Shown here piece by piece: positions 1 through 5,281 of a stretch of 6,029 bases of DNA. The translations under genes were made by a program, and so were the position numbers. The stretch is from Chloroflexota bacterium (lineage in GTDB: Bacteria; Chloroflexota; Dehalococcoidia; GIF9; UBA5629), in the NCBI GenBank assembly GCA_026389655.1, contig JAPLHL010000332.1, forward strand, positions 1 to 6,029, written 5' to 3'. The notes below the pieces were generated by a model. The model was given only the letters and a program-made list of their open reading frames with translations, did no database searches and was not told where the DNA came from. The stretch's first letter is position 1. Each line of letters opens with the position of its first letter.

Positions 1-579
1 GGTGTAGCCTGGACTTTCGCTATATTATTTCCGCAGTATCTTGAAAAATTGGTAATTATTAATTCGCCTCACCCTGCAACAATGGAAAGAGAGCTGCGCC
101 ACAATCCTGCCCAAAGGAAAGCCAGCAGCTACATGCTGTTCTTCAGAAGCCCCGAAGCAGAAAAAATACTATCGGAAAATAATTATTCACTATTACTCAA
201 TTTGGCGTTTGGAGACCTGATCAAAAGTGGAGTATTGAAAGAAGACGATGTTAAAGGATACATCAAGGCATGGTCGCAACCTGGTGCTTTGACCGGGGGA
301 CTTAACTACTATCGGGCAACCAATGTTGAGCCGCTTGAAAATCTCGAGGAAGCTTTGAAGAAACCGTCCATAGGAGAACTAATACCTAAAATCAATGTGC
401 CTACACTCGTGATATGGGGTGAGAAGGATACTGCATTACTGACGGGTTGCCTTGAGGGACTGGAGCAATATGTCCCGAATGTACTGATCAAGAGAATACC
501 GGATGCATCGCATTGGGTCGTTCGTGAAAAGCCTGAATTGGTAAACAAGTATATGAGGGAATTTGTCGGCGGCGATTAA
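1..579 (+). CDS. Alpha/beta hydrolase, epoxide hydrolase-like (3' part, 5' end outside window)
   Basis: The frame is open from base 1 to the TAA at 577-579 and gives 192 residues of the C-terminal two thirds of an alpha/beta-fold hydrolase. The first residues, GVAWTFAILFPQYLEKLVIINSPHP, match what follows the HDWGG nucleophile elbow of epoxide hydrolases and haloalkane dehalogenases, so the nucleophile Asp should lie about three codons left of the window. The cap domain has the PGALTGGLNYYRA motif (about 289-321), whose tyrosines in this family help open the epoxide. The acid is probably the Asp of WGEKD (427-429) and the catalytic His that of DASHWV (511-513). I infer hydrolysis of an epoxide or similar small substrate in the cytosol; the substrate is unknown. 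A TTG at 49 is not a credible start because homology continues upstream of it. The gene converges on dnaE with a 19-bp gap and no visible terminator. Haloalkane dehalogenase or another esterase-like activity cannot be ruled out without the N-terminus. Confidence 0.85.
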   Translation, partial: GVAWTFAILFPQYLEKLVIINSPHPATMERELRHNPAQRKASSYMLFFRSPEAEKILSENNYSLLLNLAFGDLIKSGVLKEDDVKGYIKAWSQPGALTGGLNYYRATNVEPLENLEEALKKPSIGELIPKINVPTLVIWGEKDTALLTGCLEGLEQYVPNVLIKRIPDASHWVVREKPELVNKYMREFVGGD

Positions 580-598
580 ACTCGGAGCAGGCAAGGGC

Positions 599-3500
599 TT
601 ATCTATCAAAAGTGAAACTGAGTTCCTTGATTAGCTCATTACAGTAGTTTATCTTTACGTCAGGCATATCCATGCGTGTGATTTTATTGTCTTTCTGGAT
701 AGAAAGCTGCACGCTGTCTTTGCCGGGATATCTACGTAAAATCTCCATCACTCTTTGCAGATAGGCTACGTCCTTTGCAGTATCTTCGCTTTGTTTCATA
801 TTAATGGTCAGCTTTCTAGGTGGTGCTGAATACGTGTTTTTCCCATCGCTGACTTTATTCGTATCAGGATCGTATTTATGCACTCTGTTACAGTTCACAT
901 TGACTCGATCATCCCTGACTTTGACCGTGCCTTCGATAATAAGTATGTTACCCTCAATCCATAAGTCCTGGGATTGCGTATAAACATCCGACCATGCCGT
1001 GACTTCAATACTCCCATTCAGATCTTCGAAGGTCGCTACAACGAATATGCGGTTATTTTTTGTTGTTACAAGCCTTGTGGAAGTAATCATTCCTGCGACG
1101 ACGACCTTCTCTCCCGCCATGTCGGAATTGATCTCACCGCACATAACGCTTGAGTATTCGGCCAGCCTGGATGCCAGGGCTGCCAGAGGATGCTCGGAAA
1201 AATAGACCCCCATCAGTTCCTTCTCCCACGCCAGTTTCTCCTGAAGAGTGACGTCGAATTGTTCCAGGCTCAGAGAAGGCAAGGGTACATCTACATTCTG
1301 TCCAAATAGATCGAACATACTGGATTGCCCGGACTCTTTTTGCTTCTGCTCACGCTGTGAAAGGGACATTATCCTTTCAAGGGCGGACAATAATGAGCCG
1401 CGCTGACCAAGGCAGTCGAGTGCTCCGGCTTTTATCAAACTCTCAATGACCTTTTTATTGATGTTGCGCAGGTCGACTCTTCGGCAGAAATCTTCTATGG
1501 TGCTGAATTTTCCACTCTGGTCGCGTGCTGCTATGATCGGCGCCACCGCATTTGATCCAACATTCTTTATTGAAGAGAGACCAAACCGTATAGCACGGGT
1601 ACCATTGTCTTTTTCAATTACGAAATCGGCGTAGCTATGGTTGATGTCCGGTTGTCTAAAGTCCAGGTTGATACGCCGGCACTCGCCAATAGCTGTAACC
1701 AGCCTATCTGCCTTATCGTAATAGGTATTTAGAAAGGCAGTCATATACTCGATGGGATAATTAGCTTTGAGGTACGCGGTCTCATAGGCGATACGGGCGT
1801 AGCTTACGCTGTGCGCCTTGTTGAATGCGTAGCCGGCAAACGGCTCGATCAATGCAAACACAGCCGCGGCTTCCTGCTCGGTATAACCTTTTGTCCTGGC
1901 GCCATCGATGAAGTTTTGCTTTTCTTTCTTCATGGTCTCCGCATTTTTCTTACCCATGGCTTTGCGGATTATATCCGCACGTCCCAGGCTGTATCCTGCA
2001 AACCTTTGAACCACGAACAATACCTGGTCCTGGTAGACAATGATCCCGTACGTGTCTTCGAGAATTGGAATCAAATCGTTATGCGGATAACGGACTGATT
2101 CAAGACCATGTTTGGCTTTAATGAAGGTTGGGATATGCTCCATAGGCCCCGGCCGGTAGAGAGCAACCATAGCGGATATATCCATGAATTTAGTCGGTTT
2201 GAGTTCTTTAATATAGCGGCGCATGCCTGGGCCTTCCAACTGGAAAATACCTGTAGTCTCTCCTGAAGATAGCAATTCAAATGTTTTCTGATCGTCCAGC
2301 GGTATTTTGAGAAAATCAATCTCAATGCCATGGTTTTGCCGGATAACTTCCCTCGCCTTGGCCAGGAGGGTCAGGTTTGCCAGTCCAAGGAAATCCAGTT
2401 TCAGAAGTCCCAACTTGGCGACGTTTTCCATGGAAAATTGTGTCATTGCAGTATGTTGCGCACTATCTTTGCTGGCGCGTTGGAGCGGAAGGTATTCAGT
2501 CAAAGTGTCTCTGGAGATCACTACTCCTGCGGCGTGTGTGCTGGAATGCCGCGATATGCCTTCGAGCTTTTTAGCGGTATCAATCAGCTTGCGGATTTGA
2601 TCGTCTGTATCGTGCATTTCCTGAAGTTCTTTAACTTCAAGCAAGGCGTCGTCCAGACGGATATTGGGACGGACTGGAATCAGCCTGGCTACCTGATCAA
2701 CCGCGCCGTAATTCATGCCGAGTGCCCGTCCTACATCCCTTATTGCTGCCCTGGCGCCAAGTGTTCCAAACGTTATGATCTGTGCGACATGGTCCGTTCC
2801 ATATTTGCTGTTTACGTACGCAATTACTTCATCGCGGCGATCATCCTGAAAATCGAGGTCGATATCAGGCATTTCACGGCGTTCTATATTAAGGAAGCGT
2901 TCGAATACTAATTTATAAGTAAGAGGATTTATATCCGTAATCCCGAGGCAATACAGTGCAAGGCTGGCCGCTGCGCTTCCGCGCACTCCGAAAAAGATAC
3001 CCTTTTGCCTTACAAATGATGCAAGGTCATGCACTACCAGGAAATAGTCGGCAAACTGGGTTATTTCGATCACATCCAACTCATACGCCAGACGCTTTTC
3101 AGCTTCTACATCCGCATCGGGCCATCGCTCCTTGAGACCTCGCCAGCAAAGCACGGAAAGATGTGATTGAGCTGTTTTACCGGCAGGGAGTTGGACCTGC
3201 GGGAGATGGGGTTTCCCGAATTCAATTTCGACGTTACACAGGTCGGCGATAATCTCTGTATTGCGGATGGCATCCGGCATATCCGCATATTGCTCTTTCA
3301 TCTCCTGGGGGGTCTTTAAATAAAAATAGTCACCGGCCATTTTTAGCCGTTTTTCCTCATTGATGGTGGAGTTGGTACCGATGCAGAGTAAAACGTCGTG
3401 AATGTAAGCGTCTTCTTTGTTGACATAATGAACATCGTTGGTAGCGACCAGGGGGATATCCAATTCTTTGGCGATTTGTACGAGGTTTTCATTTATTTTT

Positions 3501-4036
3501 TCAATGTCGGCTATAGGGTGTTTTTGGATCTCTATGTAAAAATGCTCGAAATTATCTTTGTACCATTTGGCGGCAGCCAGCGTATCTTCATGACGGTTCT
3601 GTAGTATTAGCCGTCCCAGTTCACCCTGAGCGCAACCCGATAGAACAATGAGGCCATCCCGGTACTTCTCAAGCAGCTTCTTGTCTATCCGGGGCTTGTA
3701 GTAAAAACCTTCGAGATTGGCCAATGTGACTAATTGAATCAGGTTACGGTAACCAGTATGATTTTTAGCCAGAAGTGTTAGATGATAATTTGATTTGTCC
3801 GCCGGGTCCTTGCTGTGGTAATCATTGGAGGCCACATAAACCTCACATCCTATAATGGGTTTGATGCCGATTTCTCTCGCGGCCTTATAAAAATCGATCA
3901 CCCCGTACATGTTGCCGTGGTCGGTTATAGCCAATGAGTTCATGCCGAGGTCTTTGGCCTTATGTACCAGCTGACCAATACGGCAACAGCCGTCTAAAAG
4001 ACTATATTCGGTATGAACATGTAGATGGGTGAACAT
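599..4036 (-). CDS. dnaE: DNA polymerase III subunit alpha (DnaE), complete
   Basis: This is the replicative polymerase subunit that extends DNA at the fork. The ATG at 4036-4034 gives 1145 residues, a normal DnaE length. A TTG nine bases upstream is in frame, but the product beginning MFTHLHVHTEYSLLDG matches the family N-terminus. Domains: PHP at about 1-210 with all nine usual metal ligands (H6, H8, D39, H40, E65, H85, C135, D201, H203); palm with catalytic PDIDLDF (D391, D393) and KLDFLGL (D548); fingers including the ALYRPGPMEHIP and AFNKAHSVSYA motifs (about 625-746); helix-hairpin-helix region at about 845-876; a beta-clamp-binding pentapeptide QSSMF (904-908); an OB fold at about 976-1050; and a short C-terminal domain ending at 1145. 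The intact PHP site suggests built-in proofreading, as described for Thermus and mycobacterial DnaE, unlike the degraded E. coli site. The usual GPGRGS loop reads GVRGS (350-354). The gene stands alone, diverging from a membrane-protein gene; its ribosome site is weak. Confidence 0.98.
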   Translation of the reverse strand: MFTHLHVHTEYSLLDGCCRIGQLVHKAKDLGMNSLAITDHGNMYGVIDFYKAAREIGIKPIIGCEVYVASNDYHSKDPADKSNYHLTLLAKNHTGYRNLIQLVTLANLEGFYYKPRIDKKLLEKYRDGLIVLSGCAQGELGRLILQNRHEDTLAAAKWYKDNFEHFYIEIQKHPIADIEKINENLVQIAKELDIPLVATNDVHYVNKEDAYIHDVLLCIGTNSTINEEKRLKMAGDYFYLKTPQEMKEQYADMPDAIRNTEIIADLCNVEIEFGKPHLPQVQLPAGKTAQSHLSVLCWRGLKERWPDADVEAEKRLAYELDVIEITQFADYFLVVHDLASFVRQKGIFFGVRGSAAASLALYCLGITDINPLTYKLVFERFLNIERREMPDIDLDFQDDRRDEVIAYVNSKYGTDHVAQIITFGTLGARAAIRDVGRALGMNYGAVDQVARLIPVRPNIRLDDALLEVKELQEMHDTDDQIRKLIDTAKKLEGISRHSSTHAAGVVISRDTLTEYLPLQRASKDSAQHTAMTQFSMENVAKLGLLKLDFLGLANLTLLAKAREVIRQNHGIEIDFLKIPLDDQKTFELLSSGETTGIFQLEGPGMRRYIKELKPTKFMDISAMVALYRPGPMEHIPTFIKAKHGLESVRYPHNDLIPILEDTYGIIVYQDQVLFVVQRFAGYSLGRADIIRKAMGKKNAETMKKEKQNFIDGARTKGYTEQEAAAVFALIEPFAGYAFNKAHSVSYARIAYETAYLKANYPIEYMTAFLNTYYDKADRLVTAIGECRRINLDFRQPDINHSYADFVIEKDNGTRAIRFGLSSIKNVGSNAVAPIIAARDQSGKFSTIEDFCRRVDLRNINKKVIESLIKAGALDCLGQRGSLLSALERIMSLSQREQKQKESGQSSMFDLFGQNVDVPLPSLSLEQFDVTLQEKLAWEKELMGVYFSEHPLAALASRLAEYSSVMCGEINSDMAGEKVVVAGMITSTRLVTTKNNRIFVVATFEDLNGSIEVTAWSDVYTQSQDLWIEGNILIIEGTVKVRDDRVNVNCNRVHKYDPDTNKVSDGKNTYSAPPRKLTINMKQSEDTAKDVAYLQRVMEILRRYPGKDSVQLSIQKDNKITRMDMPDVKINYCNELIKELSFTFDR

Positions 4037-4039
4037 ACA

Positions 4040-4060
4040 GCACAACCAGAAGAATTGTGC
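4040..4060. repeat. Perfect 6-bp inverted repeat at the dnaE start region
   Basis: GCACAA (4040-4045) and TTGTGC (4055-4060) form a perfect inverted repeat with a 9-nt centre. It lies between the predicted dnaE -10 and the dnaE ATG (4036), so it would span the transcription start and nearly the whole leader. It could be an operator half-site pair or an mRNA hairpin; a 6-bp repeat could also occur by chance. Confidence 0.4.
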
Positions 4061-4064
4061 GAAA

Positions 4065-4073
4065 ATTATAACA
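4065..4073 (-). promoter_or_regulatory. Extended -10 promoter of dnaE
   Basis: On the minus strand the bases read TGTTATAAT, a perfect TATAAT hexamer (4065-4070) preceded by the TGn extension. No good -35 hexamer lies 16-19 bp upstream, which is normal for extended -10 promoters. Transcription would start near 4058-4060, giving a dnaE leader of only about 22-25 nt. This is a consensus match only; no start site is known. Confidence 0.55.
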
Positions 4074-4116
4074 CAAGATTTCGGGGCGCAGGTTGAATAG
4101 CAAATATACTATATAT

Positions 4117-4122
4117 AGAGGA
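4117..4122 (+). promoter_or_regulatory. Ribosome binding site of the DUF1461 gene
   Basis: AGAGGA ends 9 nt before the ATG at 4132. This decides the start in favour of 4132 over the in-frame TTG at 4093. Confidence 0.7.
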
Positions 4123-4131
4123 CAATACAAT

Positions 4132-4839
4132 ATGAAAATGAAGTTACTGGAGTTTATATCGTCGCTGGCTTTTGTTTTACTGGTCCTTTGCATACCAGTA
4201 TTGATAGTATCCACAACTGTGCATATCTATTCGCATTCAACAGACCTGTATAAGGCCGGTTTTGATAAATACCACATTAGCCAGAAGACAGGAATAAGCA
4301 ACATTCAATTGGGCGAAGTTGCCAAGCAGATGGTCGATTACTTTAGCGGGAAGAGCACGACGCCGCAGCTAACGGTAACCAAACATGGCGAGCAGTCTCC
4401 TTTGTACAATGAAAAGGAACTTGTTCACATGGAAGATGTTCGCAATATAGTCCAGCTATTCACAACTCTGCAGGTTGCGTCTATCCTGCTGTTTATCGGA
4501 TTGGCTGTATATCTGTATTTCAGAAGTGGATTACAGCGAGTACTGACCGGAATTCAAATTGGCTCTATCGTCACTGCGGCCCTGACCGGGATTCTTATTG
4601 TGTGGGCGCTGATTGACTTCAATAGCCTGTTCCTATTGTTCCACTATATAAGCTTCACCAATGATCTTTGGATACTGGATCCCTCCAAAGACTACCTGAT
4701 AATGATGTTCCCTGAAGGATTCTTCAACGATGCTGCTATACTAATCGTTTCTACCATAATCGGTGTAGCTGCCATCATCTGGCTTGCGGCTTTCTTCATT
4801 AAGAGGGCGTCGCTACTTAATGCGGGTTTGACTCGCTAG
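4132..4839 (+). CDS. DUF1461/TIGR01906-family integral membrane protein (Lit-like)
   Basis: The 235-residue protein has four predicted membrane helices at about 9-31, 111-130, 139-161 and 201-223. The positive charges (MKMK; R131 and R136; K224-R225) put both ends and the 131-138 loop in the cytoplasm, so the 32-110 and 162-200 loops face outward. Those loops carry the family motifs: AGFDKYHISQKTGIS (42-56), LYNEKELVHMEDV (91-103), and DFNSLFLLFHYISF plus ND.W.LDP..D and FPEGFF (162-198). Such motifs mark DUF1461/TIGR01906, the family that includes Lit, the lipoprotein intramolecular transacylase of low-GC Firmicutes, which moves an acyl chain onto the lipoprotein N-terminal Cys. Lit activity here is inferred from family only. 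The ATG at 4132 is chosen because AGAGGA (4117-4122) lies 9 nt upstream and the helix follows at once; an in-frame TTG at 4093 lacks this. A -10-like TATACT (4105-4110) has no clear -35. The gene diverges from dnaE and converges on the FmdB-like gene. Confidence 0.85.
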   Translation: MKMKLLEFISSLAFVLLVLCIPVLIVSTTVHIYSHSTDLYKAGFDKYHISQKTGISNIQLGEVAKQMVDYFSGKSTTPQLTVTKHGEQSPLYNEKELVHMEDVRNIVQLFTTLQVASILLFIGLAVYLYFRSGLQRVLTGIQIGSIVTAALTGILIVWALIDFNSLFLLFHYISFTNDLWILDPSKDYLIMMFPEGFFNDAAILIVSTIIGVAAIIWLAAFFIKRASLLNAGLTR

Positions 4840-4864
4840 GCAGCTACATTTTAAGAAATATTGA

Positions 4865-5104
4865 CTAATGGCCGCAGGACGAGCAGTTAGAAGAACTGCA
4901 ACCGCTGCAGGAATTCCCGGTGGAAGCCGGCATATGGTTGAGGAAACTCATATCATCCTTGGCTCGTGATACAAATCTAGATATGGCACGCTTTGACGGC
5001 GTTTTGCATTTGGGACACTCGGAATTATCCTCTGATTTAGATATCGGGCGAAGTAACTCAAATTTACTTTTACATTTAGGACAAGCATATTCATATATAG
5101 GCAT
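4865..5104 (-). CDS. FmdB-family zinc-ribbon protein
   Basis: This 79-residue protein begins MPIYEYACPKCKSKFELL, the signature of the FmdB/TIGR02605 family (CxxC_CxxC_SSSS). Two CPKC knuckles (C8/C11 and C30/C33) form the zinc ribbon in the first 40 residues. After a basic linker (38-49) the C-terminus is Ser- and Cys-rich, with C66, C69, C74 and C77 and a final His (79), which could hold a second metal. The family takes its name from a putative regulator of formamidase genes in Methylophilus, but the role of most members is unknown and no formamidase gene is visible here. The ATG at 5104-5102 is preceded by a good Shine-Dalgarno, GAGGT (5112-5116 on the minus strand), 7 nt away. The gene diverges from recA across 177 bp and converges with the DUF1461 gene across 25 bp, with no terminator hairpin seen. 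Family assignment is firm; function is not. Confidence 0.93.
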   Translation of the reverse strand: MPIYEYACPKCKSKFELLRPISKSEDNSECPKCKTPSKRAISRFVSRAKDDMSFLNHMPASTGNSCSGCSSSNCSSCGH

Positions 5105-5122
5105 ATCGTTTACCTCGTATAA

Positions 5123-5152
5123 AATTTAGCTCAATGCAGTTTGTACAGTCAA
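5123..5152 (-). promoter_or_regulatory. Possible promoter of the FmdB-like gene
   Basis: On the minus strand TTGACT (5147-5152, five of six matches to the -35 consensus) is followed after 18 bp by TAAATT (5123-5128, four of six to the -10). The leader would be very short, about 10-15 nt, placing the start site near the Shine-Dalgarno. This makes the call tentative. Confidence 0.35.
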
Positions 5153-5184
5153 ATAGAAACTAAAATTATCTTTAGAAAAATATT

Positions 5185-5214
5185 TTGTAAAACCTATTTT
5201 AATTATAGTACAAT
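5185..5214 (+). promoter_or_regulatory. Probable recA promoter
   Basis: TTGTAA (5185-5190, four of six to the -35) and TACAAT (5209-5214, five of six to the -10) are 18 bp apart in AT-rich DNA. The start would be near 5221, giving a recA leader of about 60 nt. A second -10-like TAGAAT lies at 5220-5225 with a poorer -35 (TTTTAA, 5197-5202). Housekeeping sigma factor use is assumed. Confidence 0.5.
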
Positions 5215-5220
5215 TGTGTT
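5207..5220 (+). promoter_or_regulatory. Candidate LexA-like operator over the recA -10
   Basis: AGTACAATTGTGTT contains the perfect 8-bp palindrome ACAATTGT (5210-5217) and sits on the -10 hexamer, where a repressor would block recA. It resembles the cyanobacterial SOS box form (RGTAC-N4-GTWC, recalled from memory), with the right arm imperfect, and fits the Gram-positive GAAC-N4-GTTC box less well. No second copy was seen in the window, so this is a weak call resting mainly on position and partial symmetry. Confidence 0.3.
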
Positions 5221-5239
5221 AGAATAGCCTAAATTAAAT

Positions 5240-5267
5240 ACAAAACTATGAAAAATAGTAGTTTTGT
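5240..5267 (+). repeat. 9-bp inverted repeat in the recA leader
   Basis: ACAAAACTA (5240-5248) and TAGTTTTGT (5259-5267) are a perfect inverted repeat with a 10-nt centre. It lies downstream of the predicted promoter and ends 4 nt before the AGGAGG. A second, overlapping 5-bp pairing (ACTAT 5245-5249 with ATAGT 5255-5259, loop GAAAA) cannot form at the same time. It may be an RNA hairpin or a protein-binding site; there is no T-run directly after it, so it is not a standard terminator. Confidence 0.55.
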
Positions 5268-5271
5268 TAGC

Positions 5272-5277
5272 AGGAGG
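5272..5277 (+). promoter_or_regulatory. Strong recA ribosome binding site
   Basis: AGGAGG is a full match to the anti-Shine-Dalgarno complement and lies 4 nt before the ATG at 5282. The spacing is shorter than usual, but no other start with a better site is present. Confidence 0.85.
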
Positions 5278-5281
5278 AGCA

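Noticed and set aside
2330..2911. Long open frame (193 codons) on the plus strand inside dnaE, and several shorter ones on either strand within the gene
   Set aside because: They overlap a complete, motif-rich dnaE on the other strand or in another frame, have no recognisable protein family, and look like by-products of dnaE codon use.
4037..4045. TTG at 4045 as the dnaE start, adding three residues (MCC)
   Set aside because: The ATG at 4036 gives the exact family N-terminus, and the TTG has no better ribosome site.
4093..4131. TTG at 4093 as the start of the DUF1461 gene, adding 13 residues
   Set aside because: The added residues are polar and unlike the family start; the ATG at 4132 has AGAGGA at a good distance and leads directly into the first membrane helix.
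4883..4899. Inverted repeat GCAGTT / AACTGC near the end of the FmdB-like gene, as a terminator
   Set aside because: It lies inside the Ser/Cys-rich coding tail made of repeated similar codons, has only a 6-bp stem, and has no T-run on either strand.
5160..5175. Short inverted repeat CTAAA / TTTAG and the palindrome AAAATATTTT (5177-5186) between the FmdB-like gene and recA
   Set aside because: Both are short and made almost only of A and T, so they are readily explained by base composition.
5202..5207. Perfect TATAAT on the minus strand as an alternative promoter for the FmdB-like gene
   Set aside because: There is no acceptable -35 at 16-19 bp and no TGn extension; in DNA this AT-rich a chance hexamer is expected.
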